From Leucobacter denitrificans (GTDB taxonomy: Bacteria > Actinomycetota > Actinomycetes > Actinomycetales > Microbacteriaceae), in NCBI RefSeq assembly GCF_014396385.1, contig NZ_CP060716.1:1178001-1242000 (forward strand): DNA of 64,000 nt, given 5' to 3'. Made by a program: the position numbers and the translations under genes. A model generated the notes under the pieces. The model had not been told where the DNA came from. It did not search any database and worked only from the letters and a program-made list of their open reading frames with translations. Positions 55,092 through 64,000 of the stretch are shown here, one piece after another. Numbering within the stretch: position 1 is the first letter of the stretch; each line of letters starts with the position of its first letter.

Positions 55092-55115
55092 TGGTGGAGG
55101 GGTGGGGTGGGGTGG
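55092..55115 (+). other. G-rich tract with quadruplex potential
   Basis: Contains GGAGGGGTGGGGTGGGGTGG, four or more G-runs with one-base loops. It lies just outside the right inverted repeat and downstream of resB. Confidence 0.5.
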
Positions 55116-55138
55116 ATCAGGCAAGGCCCGCCAGGCCC

Positions 55139-56803
55139 CTAGAGCACGTCGCGGTGGGCCTCGCGAAGGTCCTCAACGGCGCGGTCGAGCGATGGGTCGT
55201 CGCCGCGGGCGAGCCCCGCGTACTGCAGCACGATGCCGTCGTCTGTCGGGATCGCCTTCACCCAGACGCGACGCCGCGGCACAAAGAGTGACCAGAGCAG
55301 GCCACCGAGCGAGAGCAAAGCGAACAGCAGCACACCGATCTGGAACGGGTTCTGCATGACGTCGAACGATGCGTAACGCGGCACGTCGGTGAGGGTGACA
55401 GTGCCGAGGCCGTCTGGCAGATCCACCGTATCGCCCGGGCGCAACTCGAGCGAAGGCACATCGATCGCGCGACCTGTCAACTGAGTCATGCCGTCTGTTT
55501 CGAGCACGTAGACCGACTGCGGAATGCCGTTGTCGACTCCGAGGTCGCCCTCGAATGCGTCGAGTGTGAGAACCGGGTTCTCAAGGTCTGGGTAGTTCGA
55601 CGTGTACGCACCTGATTCGAGCTTGGTCTGGGTCGGGTAGAAGAAACCACGCAACCCGAGCTGCACCGTGTTGCCGTCGGCATCGGTGAGCCCGTTGAGC
55701 ACCTTCACGACACCGATGGAGGTGAGGTTTGGATCGGCTCCCTGCGGAATGAACGGCACCGACTCCTCGAACACAACTTCACCGTCAGCGTTCTTAATGG
55801 AGAGTGTCGGTGCGTACCCGTTGGCCAGAAGATAGACCGGCGAGCCGTGCACGCGCAACGGGTGATTCACACGGATAACCTCGCTCGACTCCGTGCCGTC
55901 GGGGCTTGTAAGGGTCATGCTCGCGACGAAGTCTTTGACCTGACCGATGGCGTTGTTGTTGCCGTCGTCTGGGGTGATGTAACTCACGTCAAGATCGTCG
56001 AGCCTGAGACTGAAAGGTTCGAGTGTGGCTGGGTTGAACGCACGACCAGACTTCGCCGAGTCATAGTCGATGAGCTGGTTCACAAAGGTTTCGCCCTCGT
56101 AGATGACTCGCTGTCCGTTAAAGGTGAATGCGCTTCCGAGCCCCACGCACACGAGCACGCCGAGCAGCGCGAAGTGGAAGATGAGGTTACCAGTCTCGCG
56201 AAGGTAGCCTCGCTCTGCCGACACCGAGACCTCTGAAACGCCACGCACGGTAGCCTCTTGCACCTCAACGCGGTAACGCTGGCGCTTGAGCAGCGCCGCT
56301 GCCGATTCGACAGCTTGTTTCGCAAAGCTCTCACGCTCTGCGGCACTCGCCTCAGCGTTGGTGACACGAATCTCAGAGAACCCGGCCATGCGATTCAGCC
56401 GGGCGGGAGTCTTCGGCGGCGTTCCGCGCCACGCCTTCCAGTGGTGCACGAGTCGTGGCAGCACACAGCCGATCAGCGAGATGAAGAGCAGCAAGTAGAT
56501 GGCCGAGAACCAGACCGAGCCGTAGACATCGAAGGCCTGGATTGGGAACGCATCAAGCACCTTGAAGAGCTTCGGGTGTTCCTCTTCATACTGGATCACA
56601 CCATTGGGGTCCGCGCCACGCTGTGGCACGAGTGACCCGGGGATCGCGGCAACCGCAAGCAGGAGCAGCAGGATCAGCGCGACCTTCATGCTCGTGAGTT
56701 GACGCCAGAACCAGCGCCCCCACCCGATCAGGCCGAGTTCGGGGTTTGTGATTGCGCGCTCTGGGGCGCCCGATCCATCATCGTAATCAGAGGGGCGTGA
56801 CAT
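55139..56803 (-). CDS. resB: Cytochrome c biogenesis protein ResB
   Basis: A 554-residue membrane protein of the system II cytochrome c maturation complex, which delivers haem to apocytochromes. N-terminal membrane helices (WRQLTSMKVALILLLLLAVAAIPGSLVPQR, then FSAIYLLLFISLIGCVLPRLVHHW and LIFHFALLGVLVCVGLG), a large outside domain of about 300 residues with NHPLRVHGSPVYL, and a final helix. It overlaps the ccdA gene by 17 bp. A ccsB/resC gene, the usual next gene, is not present downstream; the DUF559 island is there instead. Confidence 0.91.
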   Translation of the reverse strand: MSRPSDYDDGSGAPERAITNPELGLIGWGRWFWRQLTSMKVALILLLLLAVAAIPGSLVPQRGADPNGVIQYEEEHPKLFKVLDAFPIQAFDVYGSVWFSAIYLLLFISLIGCVLPRLVHHWKAWRGTPPKTPARLNRMAGFSEIRVTNAEASAAERESFAKQAVESAAALLKRQRYRVEVQEATVRGVSEVSVSAERGYLRETGNLIFHFALLGVLVCVGLGSAFTFNGQRVIYEGETFVNQLIDYDSAKSGRAFNPATLEPFSLRLDDLDVSYITPDDGNNNAIGQVKDFVASMTLTSPDGTESSEVIRVNHPLRVHGSPVYLLANGYAPTLSIKNADGEVVFEESVPFIPQGADPNLTSIGVVKVLNGLTDADGNTVQLGLRGFFYPTQTKLESGAYTSNYPDLENPVLTLDAFEGDLGVDNGIPQSVYVLETDGMTQLTGRAIDVPSLELRPGDTVDLPDGLGTVTLTDVPRYASFDVMQNPFQIGVLLFALLSLGGLLWSLFVPRRRVWVKAIPTDDGIVLQYAGLARGDDPSLDRAVEDLREAHRDVL

Positions 56804-57560
56804 AGCCGCCGATCACCACCTGCAGTTGGTTCATAATTAAGCTCCACACGCCCGTCACCATGAGCAAGCCAATCACAATGAGCAGTATGCCGCCGACGAT
56901 GTTCACCGCGCGAATGTGTCGCCGGAAGAAGCTCAGTGTCTGTGTCATCCAGCCGAAACCGAATGCAGCAAGGATGAACGGCAATCCGAGTCCGATGCAA
57001 TACAGTGCTGCGAGGATCGCGGCTCTCGGTGCTGACCCCTGCTGCATTGCCAAGAGCCCGACCGTGCCGATTGTTGGCCCGAGACACGGTGCCCACCCGA
57101 TCGCGAAGACCACACCGAGGAGCGGAGCACCCGCGAGCCCAACCTTCGGGCTGAACTTCATGCGACTGGTTCGCTGGAGTCGCGAGAACGCGCCCATAAA
57201 CACGAGGCCCAAGACAATGACGATGACGCCCATCACGCGCAGAATCACGTCTTGCCAGTCGAGATACCAGGTGCTCGCCCCCACCGCGCCAGACAGCATG
57301 AGCAGCAGCACGAACACAGCGGTAAAACCAAGCACGAACAGCAGCGCACCGAGCACCATGCGGCGTCGTTCGCGAACTGCGGCGCGCTTCGGGTCGGCCG
57401 CAGCAGCGCTCGGGGCACCCGCAATGCCCGAGACGTAGGCAAGATAGCCGGGAATGAGTGGAAGCACGCACGGCGAGAGGAACGAAACGAGTCCAGCGGC
57501 GAGCGCAATCGCCGCAGCGACGAGCAGTTGACCGTTAGCGATCGTCTGCTGGATATCCAT
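56787..57560 (-). CDS. ccdA: Thiol-disulfide exchange membrane protein CcdA
   Basis: A 257-residue six-helix membrane protein that carries reducing power across the membrane to ResA. SFLSPCVLPLIPGYLAYV and GWAPCLGPTIGTV hold the two conserved cysteines. Start TGATG-overlaps the thioredoxin gene's stop. Confidence 0.93.
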   Translation of the reverse strand: MDIQQTIANGQLLVAAAIALAAGLVSFLSPCVLPLIPGYLAYVSGIAGAPSAAAADPKRAAVRERRRMVLGALLFVLGFTAVFVLLLMLSGAVGASTWYLDWQDVILRVMGVIVIVLGLVFMGAFSRLQRTSRMKFSPKVGLAGAPLLGVVFAIGWAPCLGPTIGTVGLLAMQQGSAPRAAILAALYCIGLGLPFILAAFGFGWMTQTLSFFRRHIRAVNIVGGILLIVIGLLMVTGVWSLIMNQLQVVIGGYVTPL

Positions 57561-58222
57561 CAGCTCGCGTCCGATGCAGCGGCATCCGAGGTTTCAGCAC
57601 CGGTGGTCGCTGCATCCGAGTCGGTCTCTGCGAGGGTCTCTGAAATGAGGGTGCGCAGCTGCGATGCACCTGCGATCTGCCCCACTACGCGGTGTGCTAC
57701 GCGCCCCTCGGTATCAAGCACAAGAGTTGTTGGCACCGCGTTCAACGGGATCTGGCCCGCAAACGCGCGCTGCACCGAACGGCCGCCCGGATTGTCGAGA
57801 ATCGACGGGTATTCGATGCCGAACTGCTCTGCGAACTGGATCGCCTGGGCGGCTTGGTCTCTCGTGTTCACGCCGACGAACTGCACGCCCTCTGGTGAGA
57901 ACTCGTCGTATGCTTCTTCGAGGTCTGGCGCCTCGGCGCGGCAGGGCGCGCACCCGGCGTACCAAAAGTTCACGACGGTGACGTTGCCAATGGTGTCTGT
58001 CGACCCAAATGATTCACCGTGCTCGGTTTCGCCCGCAAATTCAACGGGCTCACCGCGTTCTGACGCGGGCAGGGAGTACGACGATCCATCGCCAGCGACA
58101 TAGCCCTTATCGCCACCGTCTTGCCACTGCTGTGAAAGACTGTCGGCCTCGTTCGTGCTGCATCCCGTGAGTGCGAGCGCGGCTACAGCCGCTACTGTCA
58201 CTGCGAACTTCGCGCCTCTCAT
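57560..58222 (-). CDS. resA: ResA/TlpA-type thioredoxin lipoprotein
   Basis: A 220-residue lipid-anchored thioredoxin. Lipobox ALTGCS after about 20 residues; thioredoxin fold with active site FWYAGCAPCRAEAP (Cys-Ala-Pro-Cys). It reduces apocytochrome c haem-site cysteines, fed by CcdA. ATG 58222 overlaps the phosphatase stop (ATGA). The longer upstream frame is rejected because it would bury the signal peptide. Confidence 0.91.
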   Translation of the reverse strand: MRGAKFAVTVAAVAALALTGCSTNEADSLSQQWQDGGDKGYVAGDGSSYSLPASERGEPVEFAGETEHGESFGSTDTIGNVTVVNFWYAGCAPCRAEAPDLEEAYDEFSPEGVQFVGVNTRDQAAQAIQFAEQFGIEYPSILDNPGGRSVQRAFAGQIPLNAVPTTLVLDTEGRVAHRVVGQIAGASQLRTLISETLAETDSDAATTGAETSDAAASDAS

Positions 58223-58863
58223 ACAGCACCCACGTCGAGTGCGCCGTCGAGCAGCCCATCTGCGGGGGTGCGGTAATCGACCTCGAACCAGCGCTCGCCA
58301 CGGCGTTCGAAGCTCGTGATACTCGAAAGCGCGCAGCGGCGCGATGCCGGGTTGTGAAAGAGGGGCTTGCCCGCGATGTCTAGGTGCGCCATCCAAATAG
58401 GCGACTGGTGCGAGACCATCACGATGTCACCATCGGTGGTGTCCTCCCACGCATCGTCCATTGCCTCGCGCACGCGCGCCGCCACCTGGCGGTACGGCTC
58501 GCCCCAGCTCGGGCGGAATGGGTTCGCAAACTTGTACCAGTAGATCGGGTTCTTGAACGCAGCCTTGGGGCCAGAGTTCACTTTGCCCTCGAAGAAGTTC
58601 GTGGGCTCGATGATGCGCTCCTCGGTCTGAATGTCGAGGTTTAGCGCGTGCGCGATTGGCTTTGCAGACTGCTGAGCGCGCTCAAGCGGAGATGCGTACA
58701 GCGCCGCAACCTTTCGGTCGCTGCCTGCGAGTTCGAGTGCTGCCGCTTCGGCCATTTCGTGCCCGCGTTCTGACAGGCGAAAGCCCGGAATGCGCCCGTA
58801 CAGCACGAGATCAGGGTTGTGCACTTCACCATGGCGCACGAGATGCAAGAGTTTGTCGCTCAC
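58219..58863 (-). CDS. Histidine phosphatase-family protein
   Basis: A 214-residue phosphoglycerate-mutase-like phosphatase with LHLVRHGEVHNP (catalytic RHG), SPLERAQQSA, and MVSHQSPIWMA. Substrate unknown. It commonly heads the cytochrome c biogenesis operon in related actinobacteria. GTG 58863 has TAGAAT (complement of 58870-58875) six bases upstream: leaderless. Confidence 0.89.
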   Translation of the reverse strand: MSDKLLHLVRHGEVHNPDLVLYGRIPGFRLSERGHEMAEAAALELAGSDRKVAALYASPLERAQQSAKPIAHALNLDIQTEERIIEPTNFFEGKVNSGPKAAFKNPIYWYKFANPFRPSWGEPYRQVAARVREAMDDAWEDTTDGDIVMVSHQSPIWMAHLDIAGKPLFHNPASRRCALSSITSFERRGERWFEVDYRTPADGLLDGALDVGAV

Positions 58864-58867
58864 GCCC

Positions 58868-60085
58868 TTATTCTAGGCGGGGTGCACCTGAGAGATTGGC
58901 CAACGGCGTTGTCGCGGCAAGCACGGTGAACGTCTTGTCACGCGCGAGCTGGCGCACAGGCCCTATTGCGGCCTCGACGAGCGGTCGGTGTGCGAGGTGC
59001 GAGTTGTAGACGATTCGCAGTTCGCCGCCGGGCCGTAGCACGCGCGCGCAGTCGCGAATGAGTCGGTGCGCGACCCCCGCGTGCACGGTTGCACCGGTGT
59101 GAAACGGCGGGTTGAGCAGCACCAGGTCGATCGATGCGTCGGGCACGGCCTCGGTTCCGTCTGCCCGGTGGATCACTAACCGCTCCGAGACTCCGGCAGC
59201 CTCTGCGGTGAGAGCCGTCGCTCGAACCGCTGCCTCAGATTGGTCGCTGGCAACAATCTCGGCGTCCGGCCAGGTCAGAGCCGCCGACACGGCAAGCACA
59301 CCGTTGCCGCACCCGAGATCGAGCACGCGTTTGGGCTCACGCGCGGGCGGCTGTGACCGCAGCGTCGAGAGCAGCAGCCTGCTGCCGTGGTCGAGCTTTG
59401 GGCCGCCGAAGGTCGCGCCGAATGCGGCGAGTTTGAACGGCAGTTCGCGATCCACACCCCACTTGGGAAATGGCGGCTCAGCGACCGGGCGTGGCACAGC
59501 CGTCTCGAGCACCCTGGCTTTGCGCCAGCCGAGCCCTGCCTTGACCTCGCCAAAGTACCGCCTGAGCACTTCGTTCTGCGCGAGCATCATGTGCTTCACG
59601 CGGCCGCCCGCGAAGACCCTCACGTCTGGATGCGCGCGCTGCGCGATCGCCCACGCGATCTCGTCAAGCGCTTCGAGGCCGCGCGGCAGTTGCATAATCA
59701 CCGTACGAGCGCCCGACAGCAGCGAGGCATCGAGCGGGTGAGAGCTATAGGTTTCACTAAGCCCCAGTCGATCTGCGTTACGCGCGAGGGCTCGCTCGCC
59801 AAGCAGTGGGTCTTGGTGGGTGCGGATCCCCCGTGCACCCAGCACAGCCGCTGCGCCCAGGGTGAGTGCGCCGTGCCGATCGCCGATGATGGCGAGCGAG
59901 CCTGGAGCAGGAGGCTCGCCCGCATCGCTGAGCAGTTGAGGCGCCGCGGTGCGCATTAGCAGCGCGTCGGCAGCATCGTGTGCCAGCAGCTCTGGTGCAT
60001 CAAAGTCTGGTGTGCGCTCTAACCGCTGGAACAGCGCCTCGAGCTCCGCGGCGATATCGTTCGCGCGAGCATCATTCTCGGTCAC
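58868..60085 (-). CDS. RsmC/RlmG-type rRNA guanine-N2 methyltransferase
   Basis: A 405-residue SAM-dependent methyltransferase of the two-domain RsmC/RlmG kind: an N-terminal substrate-binding half and a C-terminal Rossmann methyltransferase with VLDLGCGNGVLAV and the NPPFH catalytic motif. It is expected to methylate a guanine in 16S or 23S rRNA. The start is uncertain; GTG 60085 avoids overlap with hspR. Confidence 0.85.
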   Translation of the reverse strand: MTENDARANDIAAELEALFQRLERTPDFDAPELLAHDAADALLMRTAAPQLLSDAGEPPAPGSLAIIGDRHGALTLGAAAVLGARGIRTHQDPLLGERALARNADRLGLSETYSSHPLDASLLSGARTVIMQLPRGLEALDEIAWAIAQRAHPDVRVFAGGRVKHMMLAQNEVLRRYFGEVKAGLGWRKARVLETAVPRPVAEPPFPKWGVDRELPFKLAAFGATFGGPKLDHGSRLLLSTLRSQPPAREPKRVLDLGCGNGVLAVSAALTWPDAEIVASDQSEAAVRATALTAEAAGVSERLVIHRADGTEAVPDASIDLVLLNPPFHTGATVHAGVAHRLIRDCARVLRPGGELRIVYNSHLAHRPLVEAAIGPVRQLARDKTFTVLAATTPLANLSGAPRLE

Positions 60086-60095
60086 CTGTGTACGA

Positions 60096-60515
60096 CTACG
60101 GCTTCCATACAACGATCTCGGCGTTGCGGCGCACTCGGGTCCCTCGGCGGATCGTCACAACCTCGCCACCCGCGCCAGCTGCAAACACCCGGCGCTCGGG
60201 CCGCTTGAGCACCTCGTCAGAAAGAGCTCGTTCGAGGTCGCGCACCTGTAATTCAAGTTCGCGCACCCGATCTTCGAGACTGAGCACCCTGCGAATGCCC
60301 TCGAGGCTCAGCCCTTCGGCCGACAGCCTCGCGACTTCTTGCAGGCGCTGAACATCGTGCAGCGAGTATCGCCGCGTGTTGCCACTCGTGCGTTGCGGCA
60401 CGACAAGGCCAATGCGGTCGTACTGCCGAAGGGTTTGCGGATGCATCTCGGCGAGTTCGGCCGCAGCGGCGATCGCAAATACCGGGGTGTACCGATCCAT
60501 TTGCACTCTCGCCAC
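60096..60515 (-). CDS. hspR: Heat-shock repressor HspR (MerR family)
   Basis: A 139-residue repressor of the dnaK operon, acting with DnaK as co-repressor. MerR-type helix-turn-helix: FAIAAAAELAEMHPQTLRQYDRIGLVVPQR, with RRYSLHDVQRLQEV. C-terminal coiled coil (RVRELELQVRDLERAL). GTG 60515 follows GGGAGG. It binds HAIR inverted repeats, which must lie upstream of dnaK beyond the window. Confidence 0.93.
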   Translation of the reverse strand: MARVQMDRYTPVFAIAAAAELAEMHPQTLRQYDRIGLVVPQRTSGNTRRYSLHDVQRLQEVARLSAEGLSLEGIRRVLSLEDRVRELELQVRDLERALSDEVLKRPERRVFAAGAGGEVVTIRRGTRVRRNAEIVVWKP

Positions 60516-60558
60516 TGCGTCCCTCCCTACGTCGTTCTATTCAGCATATGTGCGAACC

Positions 60559-61512
60559 CTACGCGCGCGCCCTCGCAATGAGGTCTTCACGTGGATTCTC
60601 TTGCGGTTCAACCTTTTGGAATGCCTCGAGGGCTTCCTTCGCCTCGGCGCTCATGTTGCCGGGAACGGCCACTTGAACTTCTGCGAGGAGGTCGCCAGTG
60701 CCCTTTGAGGTCTGCACCCCGCGGCCCTTCACGCGAAGCACACGGCCGCTCGGTGTGCCAGGCTGCACCTTGAGTTTCACACTCGGGCCGCCAAGAGTCG
60801 GCACCTCAACGGTCGCCCCGAAGACCGCCTCAGTGAACGTCACTGGCAGCTTGAACTTGAGGTTCAAACCGTCACGCTCAAAGATGGGGTGCTTGCGAAC
60901 CGTCACCGTGAGTAGCAGGTCTCCAGCGGGCCCGCCGCTTGGGCTTGGTTGGCCTTTGCCCTTCACTCGGATCTTTTGCCCGTCTGCGACACCGGCCGGA
61001 ATCTTCACCTTCACGGTGCCGCTCGTGGACTGCAGCGTCACCGTCTTGCCGTTGACTGCGGTTTCGAAGTCGATTGTTGTCGTTGCGTTCGTGTCTTGCC
61101 CCTTTTGGGGCCCACGAGGTGCTCCGCCACCAAACATGTTGAAAATATCTTCGTAGCCGCCGCCCTGCTGAAAGTTGAACTGGGTGTTCCGACCTCCAGC
61201 ACCGCCAAACATGCCGCCAAAGATGTCGTCGAATCCTTGACCACCGGCACCGCCCGCGGTGAAGCGGGCGCCGCCCGCGCCCATGGCTCGAATCTGGTCG
61301 TACTCCGAGCGCTGCTCTTTGTCGGATAGCACCGAGTATGCCTCGCTGATCTCCTTGAACTTCGCCTCGGCCGCAGTGTCTCCCGGCTTGGAGTCAGGGT
61401 GATACTCCCGTGCGAGCTTGCGGTACTTCTTCTTCAGCTCAGCGTCACTAACGTCTTTCGAGACACCGAGGATCTTGTAGAAGTCTTTCTCTAACCAGTC
61501 TTGACTAGCCAT
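60559..61512 (-). CDS. dnaJ: DnaJ-family co-chaperone lacking the zinc finger
   Basis: A 317-residue J-protein that stimulates DnaK ATPase activity. J domain with HPD (REYHPDSKPGD), Gly/Phe-rich linker (GGMFGGAGG), then directly the two C-terminal substrate domains (ADGQKIRVKGKG, KHPIFERDGLNLK). The four CxxCxGxG zinc repeats of type-A DnaJ are missing, so it is a type-B protein; this is known for actinobacterial operon copies. It overlaps grpE by eight bases. Confidence 0.93.
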   Translation of the reverse strand: MASQDWLEKDFYKILGVSKDVSDAELKKKYRKLAREYHPDSKPGDTAAEAKFKEISEAYSVLSDKEQRSEYDQIRAMGAGGARFTAGGAGGQGFDDIFGGMFGGAGGRNTQFNFQQGGGYEDIFNMFGGGAPRGPQKGQDTNATTTIDFETAVNGKTVTLQSTSGTVKVKIPAGVADGQKIRVKGKGQPSPSGGPAGDLLLTVTVRKHPIFERDGLNLKFKLPVTFTEAVFGATVEVPTLGGPSVKLKVQPGTPSGRVLRVKGRGVQTSKGTGDLLAEVQVAVPGNMSAEAKEALEAFQKVEPQENPREDLIARARA

Positions 61513-62110
61513 CAGCCCCCACCGCCACCGCTACCTTCGCGGGGCGTAACTCGACATCTCCAATGCGATAGCCCCGTTCTACAACGTCGAGCACAGTGTG
61601 CTCTTCTGTGCCAGGAACCGGCACCTGGGCAATGGCTTCGTGGAACTGGGGGTCGAACGGATCACCCTTCTCCCCAAAACCTTCGAGACCGAGGCGTTCG
61701 AGCGTGCTGCGCAGCTTCTGAGCAATCGTTGCAAACGCGCTGCCCTCTTCAAGGTCGCCGTGTTGTTCAGCACGATCGAGATCGTCGAGGATCGGAAGCA
61801 GTGCGACAACCGCCGCCGCGGTTGCGCGCTGCTTGTCGATCTCTACGTTCGCCTCAGTGCGCTTGCGATAGTTTGCGTACTCGGCCGAGAGCCTCCGCAG
61901 ATCTTCGAGGTAGGGGTTCGCCGTGTCCTCGAGCGGATCAACGGCCTCCTCAGCCTCTTCCGCGTTAGTTGCCCCCTCAGCCTGAGCAGCCTCATCGGTC
62001 TGCTCAGCACCGAGAATGTCTTCTACCGTAAGGTCTTCGTCCTGCGGCTCGGGGCCGGAGCCCTGAGGCTCCGAGCCCTCTGCAGGAACGCTGTCGTCCC
62101 GGTTCGCCAT
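61505..62110 (-). CDS. grpE: Nucleotide exchange factor GrpE
   Basis: A 201-residue exchange factor for DnaK. The first 60 residues are acidic and disordered (EPQDEDLTVEDILGAEQ); the long coiled coil is LRRLSAEYANYRKRTE; the C-terminal beta domain has GEKGDPFDPQFHEAIAQVPVPG. Starts three bases after the dnaK stop. Confidence 0.94.
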   Translation of the reverse strand: MANRDDSVPAEGSEPQGSGPEPQDEDLTVEDILGAEQTDEAAQAEGATNAEEAEEAVDPLEDTANPYLEDLRRLSAEYANYRKRTEANVEIDKQRATAAAVVALLPILDDLDRAEQHGDLEEGSAFATIAQKLRSTLERLGLEGFGEKGDPFDPQFHEAIAQVPVPGTEEHTVLDVVERGYRIGDVELRPAKVAVAVGADG

Positions 62111-62112
62111 TG

Positions 62113-63999
<1,887 letters not shown>

Positions 64000-64000
64000 G

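Larger units (their letters stand above)
53809..55092. mobile_element. Candidate mobile island: DUF559 gene bounded by perfect 20-bp inverted repeats
   Basis: The left end AACTTCGAGTCAAAGTTTGC (53809-53828) is the exact reverse complement of the right end GCAAACTTTGACTCGAAGTT (55073-55092). These termini belong to 58-nt palindromic elements at 53811-53868 and 55033-55090; a third copy lies inside at 54918-54975. The only gene inside encodes a DUF559 (PD-(D/E)xK/Vsr-like) protein. No clear target duplication and no transposase is seen, so mobility is inferred from structure alone. Confidence 0.45.
54778..55138. other. 361-bp gene-free region with repeats
   Basis: It holds the DUF559 promoter (TACGGT, complement of 54784-54789), 58-nt copies B and C, an 8-bp perfect hairpin between them and a G-rich tract. 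No coding frame with support. Confidence 0.7.

Overview
The window is about 64 kb of high-GC DNA with tightly packed genes, many ATGA/GTGA start-stop overlaps, GTG and TTG starts, and actinobacterial markers: an acyl-CoA carboxylase beta/epsilon pair, a biotinylated carboxylase alpha chain, HspR next to dnaK-grpE-dnaJ, MaoC-like dehydratase pair beside murB, and PspA next to a TPM protein. I infer a Microbacteriaceae-type actinobacterium, possibly Leucobacter-like. The genus is inference; no rRNA or tRNA gene was seen to confirm it.

Layout. 0-2.5 kb: a TetR regulator and a YtcJ-type amidohydrolase. 2.5-7.8 kb: a nitrogen-oxide module, with a cupin and a DUF2249 protein facing away from an operon of an Fe-S-type winged-helix regulator, an NnrS-like membrane protein and a large membrane-anchored copper nitrite reductase fusion. 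7.9-8.8 kb: purU. 8.9-18.8 kb: an amino-acid uptake and turnover region with a polar amino-acid ABC importer, a LysA-type decarboxylase, a PucR regulator, a second amidohydrolase, an APC permease and a second TetR. 18.8-26.2 kb: birA, a TPM-PspA-coiled-coil envelope cluster, and acyl-CoA carboxylase beta and epsilon. 26.3-29.7 kb: panB, panC, a DUF2520 protein and a Nudix CoA hydrolase. 29.8-34.4 kb: dGTPase, an uncharacterised protein, a frameshifted YceI gene, and rimK/rimB. 34.5-37.2 kb: C-S lyase and MetY. 37.2-43.9 kb: Fic protein, metallophosphoesterase, a (GA)28 microsatellite, murB with two hot-dog dehydratases, a DUF937 protein and the carboxylase alpha chain. 43.9-53.7 kb: flavin and redox enzymes, a large Orn/Lys/Arg decarboxylase, purine nucleoside phosphorylase, amine oxidase and a phospho-sugar mutase. 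53.8-55.1 kb: a small island with a DUF559 nuclease-like gene bounded by perfect 20-bp inverted repeats. 55.1-60.1 kb: resB, ccdA, a ResA-like thioredoxin, a phosphatase and an rRNA-type methyltransferase. 60.1-64 kb: the hspR, dnaJ, grpE, dnaK operon.

Three signals cut across genes. First, at least 17 genes have a TANNNT-type -10 hexamer exactly 6-8 nt before the start codon and no Shine-Dalgarno sequence, the signature of leaderless mRNAs; this corrects many starts. Second, TGGATC/GATCCA occurs about 110 times by my hand count, about five times what base composition predicts, in all reading frames and between genes. Third, the DUF559 island carries three copies of a 58-nt palindromic element, two of which form its terminal inverted repeats. 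This island is the best candidate here for an undescribed mobile or nuclease-linked repeat system.
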